Origin: Synechococcus sp. NOUM97013
GTDB taxonomy: Bacteria; Cyanobacteriota; Cyanobacteriia; PCC-6307; Cyanobiaceae
Direction of reading: 5' to 3'
Assembly (NCBI RefSeq): GCF_014279815.1
Contig: NZ_CP047941.1
Location: 1,488,001-1,552,000, forward strand
Length of the DNA stretch: 64,000 nt
Below, piece after piece: positions 7,999 through 17,677 of the stretch. Made by a program: the position numbers and the translations under genes. Position 1 is the first letter of the stretch. Each line of letters opens with the position of its first letter. Under the pieces are notes generated by a model. It was given only the letters and a program-made list of their open reading frames with translations. It had not been told where the DNA came from and did no database searches.

Positions 7999-8391
7999 TC
8001 AGCCCTTGTGGCGCAGGTGGTTGAAGCTGGGCACCGCATTGCCGCGGGCGCGGGTGATCGCCAGAATCAGCCCTCCGATCAGGGCCAGGTTCATCACAAA
8101 GCCGCGGTCTACCGGGAAGGTGTGAAAGATCAGCGTGGTGGGCACCAGAAACACCAGCAGCAGTGACGCACCCAGGGTTGTGTTGCGCCCAAACACCAGC
8201 AGCACGGATCCGGCAATCAGCACCGCAATCGCGCAGGCCAGCAGAACTGCTGCCAGCGGTGCCGGGATGCCCTTGGAGGCAATGAACGCAGCTGTCCCGG
8301 CGAAGTCGGTGAGCTTGGAAGGCAGCGCATTCACAAACACCGCCGCCATCAGCACACGGCCGAAAACGTCAAAACATTTCGCAGCGTTCAT
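7999..8391 (-). CDS. DoxX family membrane protein
   Basis: A 130-residue protein with four hydrophobic segments. It has a DoxX-like start (CFDVFGRVLMAAVFVNALPSKLTDF), the KGIP...LAAVLLACAIAVLIAGSVLLVFG central part, and a conserved C-terminal FVMNLALIGGLIL. DoxX-like proteins are small quinone- or thiol-associated membrane proteins, mostly uncharacterised. It is the last gene downstream of the FAD oxidoreductase (40-nt gap), possibly in the same operon. Confidence 0.85.
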   Translation of the reverse strand: MNAAKCFDVFGRVLMAAVFVNALPSKLTDFAGTAAFIASKGIPAPLAAVLLACAIAVLIAGSVLLVFGRNTTLGASLLLVFLVPTTLIFHTFPVDRGFVMNLALIGGLILAITRARGNAVPSFNHLRHKG

Positions 8392-8430
8392 TCGATCAGC
8401 GGGCCCAAAGAGCCCTAGGCGTTGTTGGGA

Positions 8431-10068
8431 TCACGATGCCAACCAGGGCCAACGAATGCCAAAGCCCTCCAACGGATCCATCACCAATTTGTTCAGGGCC
8501 CGGCCAAGCAGCACCTGCGGCTCATCAGCGCGGATCGGAATCACAGGATGCCGGCGATTACGAGCGGCAGCACCGCCCTGCACGATCCCGCGCCGCAGCA
8601 AGGAATTCGCGGCCTCCAGCCCGCACACATAGGCCCGCTCCTGACAGAGACCCTTGGCCCCGAATTCACGCGAGCCCATGCGCACCCAGTCGCCGGCACA
8701 CACCACAGGCGGCAGTGAGGTTTCCAGCGGCGGACGCTGGCGGAAGCTTCCCGGCGAAAACAACGACACCGAACCCGGGTAACGGCGCACCTCCTGATCC
8801 GCCACGCGAGCAGCCTTGAACGCCGGTACCGCCACCGGCAACAGCTCCTGCATCAGACAGTCGACGATCGCCTGATCGCTCAACTCTGCAATGGCAGTGG
8901 CGTTGTAGAAGTCGCTGGCGATCACCGAGCCCTGCACCGGCTGATCCCCCCAGAGCGCCGCTTCATCCTCCTGCTGCAACTGGTCGAGCATGAAGAAGGT
9001 GGCACCAGAGCCGCGCAGGGCACTGAAGCGCGAGAGCACATTGGCGGGATCGGCAACCGGCACGTGGCGATCCAGCCACAACCGCACCGACACCACGTCG
9101 ATGGCCCCGAGAGCGCCCGCCGCCACCAGCTCCGGTGCCGCCGCCGCGCAGGCCGGGGAGCCGGCCATCAGCGCCCGCATGCCCTTGGCCCCCACCGCCA
9201 GCACCACCGCATCCACATCCTCGATCACCCCGTTGCGGCCCGTCGCCAGCGTTCGCGTGCTCACCGACACCAGCCGCTGACCATCCGCCTCCAGATTCAA
9301 GGCCGTGGCGAGCGTGCCGCCCAGCACCTGCAACTGGTGCTGTCGTTGCAGACGCTCGCTCAAGGGTGCGATCAGCTGCTCGGCGATGCTCTTCGCCTTG
9401 ATCCAGCGCACATCAAAGGAGTCCTGATGAGCGAGGGCGTAGTAGTAGAGCAGCTCCATCGTCACGGCCGCCGACAGCTCCTCCGGCGGCTTGAACAAGC
9501 CCACCAGCAGGATCGGCCGCAGGAACTCATCGATCATCCGCTCGCTGATCTTCAGCTGGCGGAACAGGGTCAGCGCATCCATCCCGTCGTAGCGCCGGAA
9601 CACCGCCTCACTTCGATGGAAATCGAGCATCGCCACCAGCAAGCCGGCGATGCTGAGCCGATCGGCAACCGGCAGCCGCTTGAAGTTGTTGATCGTGGCG
9701 AAGGCCTGCCCAAGCGGACTGGGCAGCTGCGGCCCATCGCCGAACACCGGTGCTGTGGCCTCCAACCCTTCCGGAGACCAAAAGGCACTGCTGGTGAACT
9801 CGGTGAACACCTGCTTGAGGCCGAGCTCCGCCGTGAGCGCGTTGATGTTGGGGTAGTCCTTCCAGAAGCCGCGGGTGCCCGCCTCAAACGGTTTGCCGCT
9901 GGCGGTGGTCAAAGGCGTGGCCCCCGTGGGATCAGCCATGCCATCGAGCAGGGTGACGCGCACCCCTGCTTCACACAGGGCTTTGGCAGCACCCCATCCC
10001 GCCCAGCCGGCACCAATCACCACTGCATGGGATGCCCCCGACGCATCGGGCTTGGCGCTGTCTGGCAT
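8431..10068 (-). CDS. FAD-dependent oxidoreductase, phytoene-desaturase/amine-oxidase-like
   Basis: The N-terminal Rossmann motif VVIGAGWAGWGAAKALCEAG binds the FAD ADP moiety. Substrate-domain features (GTRGFWKDYPNINAL, RPILLVGLFKPPEELSAA) and a C-terminal CAGDWVRMGSREFGAKGLCQERAYVCG FAD segment resemble carotenoid desaturase/amine oxidase family members. Length (545 aa) fits. It starts 4 nt after the DUF3050 gene, so the two are co-translated. The substrate is unknown; a terpenoid or carotenoid is plausible from the family only. Confidence 0.85.
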   Translation of the reverse strand: MPDSAKPDASGASHAVVIGAGWAGWGAAKALCEAGVRVTLLDGMADPTGATPLTTASGKPFEAGTRGFWKDYPNINALTAELGLKQVFTEFTSSAFWSPEGLEATAPVFGDGPQLPSPLGQAFATINNFKRLPVADRLSIAGLLVAMLDFHRSEAVFRRYDGMDALTLFRQLKISERMIDEFLRPILLVGLFKPPEELSAAVTMELLYYYALAHQDSFDVRWIKAKSIAEQLIAPLSERLQRQHQLQVLGGTLATALNLEADGQRLVSVSTRTLATGRNGVIEDVDAVVLAVGAKGMRALMAGSPACAAAAPELVAAGALGAIDVVSVRLWLDRHVPVADPANVLSRFSALRGSGATFFMLDQLQQEDEAALWGDQPVQGSVIASDFYNATAIAELSDQAIVDCLMQELLPVAVPAFKAARVADQEVRRYPGSVSLFSPGSFRQRPPLETSLPPVVCAGDWVRMGSREFGAKGLCQERAYVCGLEAANSLLRRGIVQGGAAARNRRHPVIPIRADEPQVLLGRALNKLVMDPLEGFGIRWPWLAS

Positions 10069-10072
10069 CAGC

Positions 10073-10855
10073 TCAGGCGGGCACAGAAACTGAGTGAATC
10101 ATGGCCGCAGAGTGATCAACCTGAGAGCGCTGACGAAGCTGGAGCGCAATCGCATCCCAGAACGCAGCCCGATCAGCAAGCACCTGCCTGCGAACCGTAC
10201 GAACCGTCTGATGCGCAGCAGGGTCGCTTCCGGCCAGGGTGAGCACCATCGTTTCCGCCAACGGCCCATGGCTGTCGCCGTCCAGAGCGATGTGGCGCTC
10301 GAGATACCAACGCAGGGTCGGGCAGGGCAGCTCCAACACAATCAACCGATCGAGCAGCCCACTAAAGAGATCGGGCACCAAGAGCTCCCGGCCATAGGCA
10401 AACGCCGCTGCCAGCGCGTGCACTTCCCCGGAGGCGATCAACGCCTGGGTGGTGCGCAGGAAATGGGCCGCCGGCGCTGGCATGTCCGGATGGTGCAACG
10501 CAGAAGCGAGCTCACCGCGCGACGCCGACTCCAACACCGCATCGATCACCGAGGTGTCCGCACCGATCTCCACCATCGCGCGTCGATAGATCGCGAAATG
10601 ACAGAGATGCAGCGGCCCTCCAAGACTGTCAGGCAGCACATCACATTCCTCTTCCGCCACCAGGCTGTTCACCAGACCTGCGATCTCGGGATGGCGCGGC
10701 GGCACCCAGGGGACACCGGAAGGCGCCAAATGCTGCTGCAAGGACTTGAGCAGCAGCATGAAATCCCACACCGCAAACACGTGGTGTTCCATGAACAGCC
10801 GCAGGTCCGCGATGGACGTGATCGCCTGCGGCAGTGGATGACGGTGCAGCTCCAT
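10073..10855 (-). CDS. DUF3050 family protein (heme-oxygenase-like fold)
   Basis: The protein contains conserved metal-ligand-like residues of DUF3050: LRLFMEHHVFAVWDFM near the N-terminus, VAEEECD in the middle and YLERHIALDGDSHGPLA towards the C-terminus. This is the pattern of heme-oxygenase-like diiron oxidases. The ATG at 10855 is preferred over a TTG one codon earlier. It is tightly packed between DUF1348 (4 nt) and the FAD oxidoreductase (4 nt), suggesting that the three act on one compound. Confidence 0.85.
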   Translation of the reverse strand: MELHRHPLPQAITSIADLRLFMEHHVFAVWDFMLLLKSLQQHLAPSGVPWVPPRHPEIAGLVNSLVAEEECDVLPDSLGGPLHLCHFAIYRRAMVEIGADTSVIDAVLESASRGELASALHHPDMPAPAAHFLRTTQALIASGEVHALAAAFAYGRELLVPDLFSGLLDRLIVLELPCPTLRWYLERHIALDGDSHGPLAETMVLTLAGSDPAAHQTVRTVRRQVLADRAAFWDAIALQLRQRSQVDHSAAMIHSVSVPA

Positions 10856-10859
10856 CAAC

Positions 10860-11327
10860 TCAGAGTCCCAGCTCCGTCAAACCCGGAAAATCATCCGGGC
10901 GCGGGCCATCTCCCCAGGTGAACAAGCGGTCACCTTCAGCGATCGCCACGTCATTAATGCTGGCTTCGCGACGACGCATCAAGCCGTTCTCGGCGAATTC
11001 CCAGTTTTCGTTGCCGTGGGCCCGGAACCATTGCCCCGCGGTGTCGTGCCACTCGTACTGAAAGCGAACCGCAATCCGGTTGTCGCTGTAAGCCCAGACT
11101 TCTTTGATCAGCTTGTAATCCAGCTCCTTGGCCCATTTGCGCTGCAGGAACGCCAGGATTTCAGCGCGGCCGCGGATGAACTCACTGCGATTCCGCCAGA
11201 CGCTGTCTTCGGTGTAAGCCAGTGAGACCTTGTCGGGATCCTTGCTGTTCCAAGCATTTTCCGCCATGCGCGCTTTCTGGCAGGCGGTCTCCAGGGTGAA
11301 TGGGGGAAAGGGAGGTTTTCCAGACAT
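10860..11327 (-). CDS. DUF1348 family NTF2-like protein
   Basis: A 155-residue SnoaL/NTF2-like protein. [30 protein letters not shown] and a [21 protein letters not shown] segment are the DUF1348 signature. The family forms cone-shaped barrels that bind small hydrophobic ligands; activity is unknown. First gene of the DUF1348-DUF3050-FAD oxidoreductase-DoxX unit. The ATG at 11327 is used. Confidence 0.88.
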   Translation of the reverse strand: MSGKPPFPPFTLETACQKARMAENAWNSKDPDKVSLAYTEDSVWRNRSEFIRGRAEILAFLQRKWAKELDYKLIKEVWAYSDNRIAVRFQYEWHDTAGQWFRAHGNENWEFAENGLMRRREASINDVAIAEGDRLFTWGDGPRPDDFPGLTELGL

Positions 11328-11354
11328 CAAAAAATAAACCGTTAAAAGTGATAA

Positions 11355-11636
11355 TCAGTTCAGCTGACCGATCACACGAACCGTGTCATCGGAGCTGTAG
11401 CGGGAGACCCATTGAAGAAGCTGGGATTCTTCTTCATCTGCACGTGTGCAAGCAAAACCATAACGCGCACGAACCCGCTCAGACGCAGCGCGTAGAGCTT
11501 CAACTCCGCGCGCTTCAAGCTCAGAAACCAACAGTGAATCTCCAGCTTGAAAATAATCGAGAATCACCGTCGAAGGCGAATACAACGTACTGGATTGCCC
11601 ATCTGGCCACTCCAGCTGAAAGCGAACTTCAGGCAT
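11355..11636 (-). CDS. MSMEG_0570 family nitrogen starvation response protein
   Basis: A 93-residue protein with the family pattern PEVRFQLEWPDG, STVILDYFQAGDSL and RARYGFACTRADEEESQL. It belongs to the conserved Nit1 cluster found in mycobacteria, Synechocystis and other bacteria. Its own activity is unknown. It follows the AIR-synthase-like gene by 52 nt at the end of the minus-strand arm. Confidence 0.9.
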   Translation of the reverse strand: MPEVRFQLEWPDGQSSTLYSPSTVILDYFQAGDSLLVSELEARGVEALRAASERVRARYGFACTRADEEESQLLQWVSRYSSDDTVRVIGQLN

Positions 11637-11688
11637 TGATCAATGCTCAATCCAAATATTTTGCACATCAACATTGCCCATGACTGTC

Positions 11689-12666
11689 TCATCGAACACA
11701 GCCAAAACCAGTCAACGCATCAGTGCCATCCCAGAAGTGATGCGTGTCACCTGAATGGTTCACAACCACACTGCAATCACCCGAGGCAAAGTACCCAACA
11801 CGGCAGCAAATCAGCGTCGAATCGCGTGAGGCCAGCTGCGCCAAGGCGGCCGTACGCGATGGGTCCGCAGCCAGCATGTAGCCGAAACTGGGGAAGCAAG
11901 TCAGCCAGGCCTCGTCGTGGATGCCTTCCGGTCGTTCCACGGCGTCGAGGTCAAGGATCAACTGATGACCACATGCCTCGGCAAACATCACAGCGGTGCC
12001 GATGAGGCCTCCCATGCTGATGTCTTTCGCCGCGTGAACCAGCTGTTCCGCAGCCAGCATGGGAAGCAAGGCAAGTTGCGAACGAAGACGCTCGGGCGGG
12101 GCATGGGTCGCAGCATCCCAGAAGGGGTAGTGGCGATAGAAGCCTCCTGCCTTGTTCACCAGCATCCACAGCTCATCACCTGGACGTGCTGCGCGAGCAG
12201 ACAGCACAGGACCCTCCGCCACCCCCAGAACAGACACCGAAAGCGCCTGATAAGAGCTCTGCTGGTTGGAGTGGCCACCCACCATCGGAACACCGAAGCG
12301 ATCACAGGCAAATCGCATTCCCTCCATCAAGGCGCTGATGTCTTCAGTGCCCGTGCTCCAGACACTGTTCACCAGCGCCAGGGGACGGCCACCCATGGCT
12401 GCGATGTCACTGAGGTTGACCAAGACCCCACTCCAGCCGGCAAACCATGGGTCCTCTTCTACCAATCCGGGATGCATCCCCTCACAGGCCAGCAACAGCT
12501 GGCCGGTCTGAGCAGGCAGCACAGCCGCGTCATCACCCAGCATCCCGGCCAGTCCCAGCTGCGGAAAGGGCTGATGGCAAAAGGTGGCAGCGGCCGAGCG
12601 AATATCGCGCTTCGCCAACAGGCCGCTGGTGCTGCGCAAGGCGTTCACAAGACCCACGTCATTCAC
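11689..12666 (-). CDS. Sll0787 family AIR synthase-like protein
   Basis: A PurM/SelD-type ATP-binding protein. It has GDDAAVLPAQTGQLLLACEGMHPGLVEEDPWFAGW near the N-terminus, DIAAMGGRPLALVNSVW, and AAKDISMGGLIGTAVMFAEACG in the C-terminal domain. These fit phosphoramidate-forming ATPases such as AIR synthetase; the substrate of the Sll0787 family is unknown. It overlaps the acetyltransferase by 4 nt. Confidence 0.9.
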   Translation of the reverse strand: MNDVGLVNALRSTSGLLAKRDIRSAAATFCHQPFPQLGLAGMLGDDAAVLPAQTGQLLLACEGMHPGLVEEDPWFAGWSGVLVNLSDIAAMGGRPLALVNSVWSTGTEDISALMEGMRFACDRFGVPMVGGHSNQQSSYQALSVSVLGVAEGPVLSARAARPGDELWMLVNKAGGFYRHYPFWDAATHAPPERLRSQLALLPMLAAEQLVHAAKDISMGGLIGTAVMFAEACGHQLILDLDAVERPEGIHDEAWLTCFPSFGYMLAADPSRTAALAQLASRDSTLICCRVGYFASGDCSVVVNHSGDTHHFWDGTDALTGFGCVR

Positions 12667-13331
12667 GCCGCAGTTGACAAGTGATGCGAGGCGATCGGCC
12701 GTTGCTCACGGGAGGGCAGGTAGTAGCCAAGATCCGCTTCCATCAGGTGATGGCGAATGCCCCGGATCTCAAGTTCATCGATCGAGGACCAGTGCAAGCG
12801 GCGGAAAAAACGGACGTTCTGAATCTGCACCGTGGCCAGGAAGCGATCACATCCCCAACCATTGGCCGTGGTGACAGCTTTCCAAATCAAACCCTTGCCA
12901 ATTTGGTTATGACGACGGAAATCGGAATGCACGCCAAGACGTCCGCCATACCAAAGTCGCGGTTCCGTCTCCACAATCCGCACCACGCCAACCACATCTG
13001 TTTCGGCGCCATCGTCATGCCCCCGCTCTGAGCTGTGATGCAACGCCGCTATCGGGTAGGCGATCGCATCAAGCTCGTCACGATCAGACTCTTCAAACAC
13101 GTGCTGCTCGCTGCAGAAGATGCTGCGCCGCAAGGACCAATACCCCTGGTTCAGTGACGACTCGGCCCGCAGAAGATGAAAGGTAAAACGATTGGAACTC
13201 GCGGTGGGAGACAGACGGAAATCATCGGCATCGATGCCGATGCCAGCGCGCACAGACGGCGTGAACAGATGAGGTGCGGAACTGACGCTGCGGCCAATGC
13301 CGCAGCTGCTGGGATCAAGACACGAGACCAT
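12663..13331 (-). CDS. MSMEG_0567/Sll0786 family GNAT N-acetyltransferase
   Basis: The start of the conserved domain is RFTFHLLRAESSLNQGYWSLRRSIFCSEQHVF. It is followed by a GNAT acetyl-CoA region (VGVVRIVETEPRLWYGGRLGVHSDFRRHNQIGKGL), where the R-x-x-x-x-G-K/G segment would bind CoA. The ATG at 13331 avoids overlap with the radical SAM gene; a longer frame to 13388 is open. A member of the Nit1 cluster. Confidence 0.88.
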   Translation of the reverse strand: MVSCLDPSSCGIGRSVSSAPHLFTPSVRAGIGIDADDFRLSPTASSNRFTFHLLRAESSLNQGYWSLRRSIFCSEQHVFEESDRDELDAIAYPIAALHHSSERGHDDGAETDVVGVVRIVETEPRLWYGGRLGVHSDFRRHNQIGKGLIWKAVTTANGWGCDRFLATVQIQNVRFFRRLHWSSIDELEIRGIRHHLMEADLGYYLPSREQRPIASHHLSTAA

Positions 13332-13333
13332 GA

Positions 13334-14422
13334 CTACGACACTTGCTCGAACAACGAGAGTGCGGAGCAAGCCCCGCATTTGGCACAACCAGCGGACATC
13401 TGCTCGGAACGCAGATCCCCCGCATTCAGCATCGCGGCAACACCCTGATACACATCGACCATGAAGGAGCTGTCCGGCGATGGATGGCTCTCCAGCGGTG
13501 TTCCAGAAATCGGCACGAAGGGCACAACAAAGGGGTAGACCCCGAGTTCAATCAAACGGCGGCTGCAGTCGAGCAAGGCCTCCTTGCTGTCACCCAGGCC
13601 GGCCAGCAGATACGTGGACACTTCACCGCGACCGAACACCGCAACGGCATCCGCGAAGGCCTCGTAGTAGCGCTCAAGACTGAGCTCCGATTTCCCGGGA
13701 AGGATCCGACGCCGCACCTCCGGCTCCACCACCTCCAGGTGCATGCCGAGACTGTCAATTCCAGAGTCCTTCATGCGCTGATACCAGCGCGGATCTTCCG
13801 GCGGTTCACACTGGCCCTGGATCGGGAGATTCACACGACGCTTGACGGCTTCAGCGGTTTCAGCCATCACACGGGCTCCGCGATCGTCACTGTTGGGCGT
13901 TCCGGTAGTCATCACCAATTGCTTGACCCCGTCCAGCCGGACAGCCGCTTCCGCCACTTCCGCCACCTGTTCGGGCGTCTTGCGCACCAAGGCCCCATCC
14001 TCGATCGATTGTTCAATCGCACAGAACTGGCACGACTGGGATCGATCCCGAAAACGAATGCAGGTCTGCAGCAACGTGGTGGCCAACACATCCTTGCTGT
14101 GCAGCAAGGCAATCGATCGGTAGGAGATTCCGTCGGCTGTGCTCAGGCCGTAAAACGCTGGTTCCCGTGGGGTTGTGACATCAGGAGAGCACTGCTGCTC
14201 GGGTCCCTCAATCGCAAGTGCAGCACCGGAGGATGCCAACTTGTAGGGAGATGCTGCGGAGGCATCGTTGTAAACGGGCACCATCACGGTGGTGCCATCG
14301 AAATCCAAGGCACGGTGGTCGGAGGGACCCGCACCTCCCCGTCGCCCCGGGTTGCCCTTCACAGGGTCAACCCGAACCCCATGCACCTGCAATTCCGTCA
14401 CCAGGCGTCCAAGCTCAGACAT
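13334..14422 (-). CDS. MSMEG_0568 family radical SAM protein
   Basis: The protein has a Cys-rich FeS motif, [18 protein letters not shown]. The downstream parts ([46 protein letters not shown]) resemble radical SAM barrels of the biotin-synthase/lipoyl-synthase type. The C-terminus has a further cluster, CAKCGACS. It overlaps the nitrilase gene by 8 nt. Its reaction is not assigned; in the Nit1 cluster it is always next to the nitrilase. Confidence 0.9.
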   Translation of the reverse strand: MSELGRLVTELQVHGVRVDPVKGNPGRRGGAGPSDHRALDFDGTTVMVPVYNDASAASPYKLASSGAALAIEGPEQQCSPDVTTPREPAFYGLSTADGISYRSIALLHSKDVLATTLLQTCIRFRDRSQSCQFCAIEQSIEDGALVRKTPEQVAEVAEAAVRLDGVKQLVMTTGTPNSDDRGARVMAETAEAVKRRVNLPIQGQCEPPEDPRWYQRMKDSGIDSLGMHLEVVEPEVRRRILPGKSELSLERYYEAFADAVAVFGRGEVSTYLLAGLGDSKEALLDCSRRLIELGVYPFVVPFVPISGTPLESHPSPDSSFMVDVYQGVAAMLNAGDLRSEQMSAGCAKCGACSALSLFEQVS

Positions 14423-15413
14423 GGTTCAACGCCTCCATCGAGGACAGGCCATCGGGAGCTGTAGCCGGCTCCAAAAGAGCCGATGCAGTCGACATGTCTT
14501 GAACGGGAACCGCAGGCGAACTGTTGATCTGCAATGACAGCAGTTCGGGGCGGCTGTAATGCCCGACGCTGTCCATCATCCGTTTGCGCTTGGTGATCAG
14601 GGCAAGATCGAGATCGGCGATTGCCAACCCCTCACCATCCGGCAAGGGGCCTGCCAGATACCGGCCCTCAGGACTGATCACAGCGGTGTGACACCCCCCT
14701 TGAAACGCCTTGTGAAGCCCCGACTCCGACGTGATCGACGCGTAGTCGTCGGGGTGCAACCAACCGGTGGAACAGATCACGAAACAGCCGGCTTCAAGCG
14801 CGTGATGGCGCATGGTGACGGCGGTCTGTTCCGAGAAGATCGGGCCCACCAAGGAGCCCGGGAACTGAGCGCAGTGGATCTCCTCCCCCTGGGCCATCAA
14901 GGCGTAACGAGCCAGAGGGTTGTAGTGCTCCCAGCAGGCCAGAGCGCCGACACGAGCCAACGGCGTCTGCACCACCTTGAGACCTGAGCCGTCCCCTTGG
15001 CCCCAGACCATCCGCTCGTGATAAGTCGGCGTGATTTTCCGCCGCTTCAGAACCAGTTCGCCACAGCTGTTGAACAACAACTGCGTGTTGTAAAGCGTTC
15101 CACCGTCACGCTCATTGACGCCCAACAAAACCTGCATGCCGTGCTGACGGGCAGCAGCCGCCACGGCATCGGTGACGGGACCAGGAACCACCACAGCCTG
15201 CTCATACAGAGCCAGATGGGATCGCCCCATCAAAACCGGGGGTTCAACAAACGAGAAATAGGGGTAATAGGGCAGAAATGTTTCAGGAAAAACAATCAGT
15301 TCAACACCTTGAGCCGCGGCTTCGGCCATGGCATCCAGCACTCTTTGCAGGGATCCGTCCAGGCTGAACAGCACGGGACGGATCTGCGCGGCAGCAACTT
15401 TGACTGTGGTCAC
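14415..15413 (-). CDS. Nit6803 family nitrilase (Nit1)
   Basis: A carbon-nitrogen hydrolase with the full Glu-Lys-Cys triad visible: [34 protein letters not shown] and [12 protein letters not shown]. Nit6803-type enzymes hydrolyse nitriles to acids and ammonia. The GTG at 15413 ([10 protein letters not shown]) is the likely start because the family begins just before KVAAAQI; a longer frame reaches 15455. Nit1 clusters have been tied to cyanide assimilation in Pseudomonas and to nitrogen starvation in Synechocystis. Confidence 0.93.
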   Translation of the reverse strand: MTTVKVAAAQIRPVLFSLDGSLQRVLDAMAEAAAQGVELIVFPETFLPYYPYFSFVEPPVLMGRSHLALYEQAVVVPGPVTDAVAAAARQHGMQVLLGVNERDGGTLYNTQLLFNSCGELVLKRRKITPTYHERMVWGQGDGSGLKVVQTPLARVGALACWEHYNPLARYALMAQGEEIHCAQFPGSLVGPIFSEQTAVTMRHHALEAGCFVICSTGWLHPDDYASITSESGLHKAFQGGCHTAVISPEGRYLAGPLPDGEGLAIADLDLALITKRKRMMDSVGHYSRPELLSLQINSSPAVPVQDMSTASALLEPATAPDGLSSMEALNHV

Positions 15414-15435
15414 AGTGGAGAGCCTCCGGAAAAAA

Positions 15436-15918
15436 TCAGAGCGTCCAGGTGTCAAGAATGAAGGCGCCTTCCTTGCGATGCATCAAGACGATGTCGAGCA
15501 CATCCAGTGGATTCACGGGCGTGATCCCAGGCATCAGTGCTTTTTCACCGTGACCATATAAAGCCTGTAAGGCAAAGCGACAGGCGTACACCTTTCCCCC
15601 TTGATCCATAAATTTCTGCAGTCGTGCGTTGAAGTTCAGATGACCATCAAACGCAGCATCTCCAAGCTTGGGAAAGCCGCGCATCACCCCCAGCGTGACG
15701 CCAGGACCGTAAAGCAGAACTGAGGTTTCAAAGCCCTTGTTGATCAGACGACTGGCTTGGAGGAGATTGACCAGGCCGATCGAGCCCTCGAAAGCAACGG
15801 TATGGAATGTGACAAGAGCCTTTTCTCCAGGCTCGGCTTTCACATCAGGAAAAACCTTTTCCTCGTAGTCAACAAGGAAATCACCAGGCTGATTAGCGGG
15901 ACGATCTACAGCAGGCAT
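15436..15918 (-). CDS. MSMEG_0572/Sll0783 family nitrogen starvation response protein
   Basis: The 160-residue protein starting [20 protein letters not shown] is a canonical family member, with [26 protein letters not shown] and [17 protein letters not shown]. The longer frame to 16110 is not needed, because the family starts at MPAVDRP. In Synechocystis the homologue sll0783 is strongly induced by nitrogen starvation through NtcA, and its loss affects PHB accumulation. It is the first gene of the minus-strand arm. Confidence 0.93.
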   Translation of the reverse strand: MPAVDRPANQPGDFLVDYEEKVFPDVKAEPGEKALVTFHTVAFEGSIGLVNLLQASRLINKGFETSVLLYGPGVTLGVMRGFPKLGDAAFDGHLNFNARLQKFMDQGGKVYACRFALQALYGHGEKALMPGITPVNPLDVLDIVLMHRKEGAFILDTWTL

Positions 15919-16024
15919 GTAAAGTTTCCATAAGCATATCAATCGTGACTCCAGCGATGCCTCCAGCGATGTGCTTGTTGCAACAAAATCATCGACAAAA
16001 GCAGATTCATCGATTCGCGATTTA

Positions 16025-16067
16025 GTGCTTTTCACTACAGCCTTTTCAGGCTGCATAGAAATAGTGT
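16025..16067 (+). promoter_or_regulatory. Candidate NtcA box and -10 element between divergent Nit1 arms
   Basis: GTG-N8-TAC at 16025-16038 differs by one base from the NtcA consensus GTA-N8-TAC. It is followed after 23 nt by TAGTGT (16062-16067), a TAnnnT-type -10, with the flavoprotein ATG 34 nt further on. This is the spacing of an NtcA-activated promoter. No equally good -10 is seen for the minus-strand arm, though the site is nearly palindromic. Confidence 0.4.
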
Positions 16068-16100
16068 TTAAAAGGTAATTGGCGAAAATCGCTGAGAGTG

Positions 16101-17399
16101 ATGTCTCCATTCAATTCATCACCTCAGCGGCGTTCAGCAGTCATTATTGGAGCCGGCCAGGCAGGACTTTCTGCTGCCTACGCCCTGCAGCAACAAGGGA
16201 TACGACCGCTCGTTCTCGAGAAGAACCGTGTGGCATACGCCTGGGACCAACAGCGCTGGGATTCCTTCTGCTTGGTCACACCGAACTGGCAGTGCCGTCT
16301 TCCCGACTTTCCTTACGACGGTGATCAGCCCGACGGCTTCATGAGCAAGGCGTCGATCGTGGATTATCTCCAGCGCTTCGCTCAGCACGTCAACGCCGAC
16401 CTTCGCGAAGGCGTGGCCGTCTCGCGGTTGCAACCCATCGTGAACGGGTATCGGCTCGACACCAGTGAGGGAGTTATCGAAGCCGAACACGTCATCGTTG
16501 CCACTGGGGGTTACCACATCCCCCGACGTCATCCATTCGCCGAACGCCTACCAGCATCTGTGCAGCAACTGGATGCTCGGTCCTACCGCAACCCCGAGGC
16601 ACTCCCCGACGGTCCGGTGCTGGTGGTCGGCAATGGCCAATCCGGCAGTCAGATCGCTGAAGACCTTCACCTGGCAGGTCGTTCCGTGCATCTGAGCGTG
16701 GGCCGAGCCCCGCGATCTCCGCGTCGCTATCGCGGCAAAGACGTTGTGGATTGGTTGGATCGCATGGGCTACTACGCCATGCCGATCAGCGATCACACGG
16801 ATCCACGCTCGGTTCGAGCCAAGACCAATCACTACCTCACTGGCCGAGACGGCGGGCGCGAGATTGATCTACGACAACGGGCGAAGGAGGGCATGCATCT
16901 GCATGGCCGACTCTCGAACATCTCACGCGAACACATCGGTTTCGCAGATGACCTAGCCAGCAATCTTGATCAAGCCGATGCGGTGTATTGCCGCATCCGC
17001 ACCAGCATTGACAGCTGGATCGAACAGGAAGGGATCGATGCACCGACCGAACCGGCGTATTCCCCCTGCTGGCAGCCGTCTGCCATGGAAGACCCAGGAA
17101 TTGATCTGAGCTCACAGCCGCTCGCTGCAGTGATCTGGTGCACGGGTTATCGCAGTGACTTCAGCTGGATTGAGGCGCCCGTTTTTGATGGGAGTGGATT
17201 GCCGGCCCACGATCGCGGCGTCACCCAAAGCGCCGGCCTTTATTTCATTGGCTTGCCTTGGCTGCACACCTGGGGCTCCGGGCGCTTCTGCGGCGTCAGC
17301 GACGATGCTTGTTATCTCGCCCAAGTGATCAATCTGCGTTTGCAGCGCCGTGATGCCTGCCAAGAGCGCCTGGAATGCACGGCAATCTTGGGTTCATAG
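16101..17399 (+). CDS. MSMEG_0569 family flavin-dependent oxidoreductase
   Basis: A class B flavin monooxygenase-like protein with two dinucleotide motifs: [20 protein letters not shown] (FAD) and [21 protein letters not shown] (NADPH), plus [12 protein letters not shown] between them. The C-terminal [19 protein letters not shown] matches the family. Divergent to the nitrilase arm, as in other Nit1 clusters. A GTG directly precedes the ATG at 16101. The substrate is unknown; an N- or nitrile-containing compound is inferred from context. Confidence 0.92.
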   Translation: MSPFNSSPQRRSAVIIGAGQAGLSAAYALQQQGIRPLVLEKNRVAYAWDQQRWDSFCLVTPNWQCRLPDFPYDGDQPDGFMSKASIVDYLQRFAQHVNADLREGVAVSRLQPIVNGYRLDTSEGVIEAEHVIVATGGYHIPRRHPFAERLPASVQQLDARSYRNPEALPDGPVLVVGNGQSGSQIAEDLHLAGRSVHLSVGRAPRSPRRYRGKDVVDWLDRMGYYAMPISDHTDPRSVRAKTNHYLTGRDGGREIDLRQRAKEGMHLHGRLSNISREHIGFADDLASNLDQADAVYCRIRTSIDSWIEQEGIDAPTEPAYSPCWQPSAMEDPGIDLSSQPLAAVIWCTGYRSDFSWIEAPVFDGSGLPAHDRGVTQSAGLYFIGLPWLHTWGSGRFCGVSDDACYLAQVINLRLQRRDACQERLECTAILGS

Positions 17400-17460
17400 G
17401 AGGGAAAGCAGAACACTGTCCCAGTGGAATGCGCCTCAACGCTCGCACCACTCCGATCGA

Positions 17461-17625
17461 TCAATCCACCAGAAACTCACTGCGCAACGCGCGGGCATCC
17501 TGAATGCGCTGTTCCAGGGCCAGCTGTCGCAAGCGGCGCTGCAACCACGTCTTCAATCGAGTGGACGCCACCGATTTGTTGAGGAGAGCGTCGGACGGCT
17601 CCGGATCACCGAAGGGAATGGTCAT
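17461..17625 (-). CDS. Hypothetical small protein
   Basis: A 54-residue basic, helical protein starting MTIPFGDPEPSDALL and rich in Arg/Leu/Gln. It lies 52 nt downstream of the Ycf66-domain gene on the same strand. A longer frame to 17709 would overlap that gene. Not recognised. Confidence 0.4.
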   Translation of the reverse strand: MTIPFGDPEPSDALLNKSVASTRLKTWLQRRLRQLALEQRIQDARALRSEFLVD

Positions 17626-17677
17626 CGATCCACACCGGTGCTTAACCCTAGGCAGAGGCATCGATTGGGTGACGGCA

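Noticed and set aside
9064-10242. Long plus-strand open frame (392 codons)
   Set aside because: It is antisense to the well-supported FAD oxidoreductase and has His/Arg/Gln-rich shadow composition.
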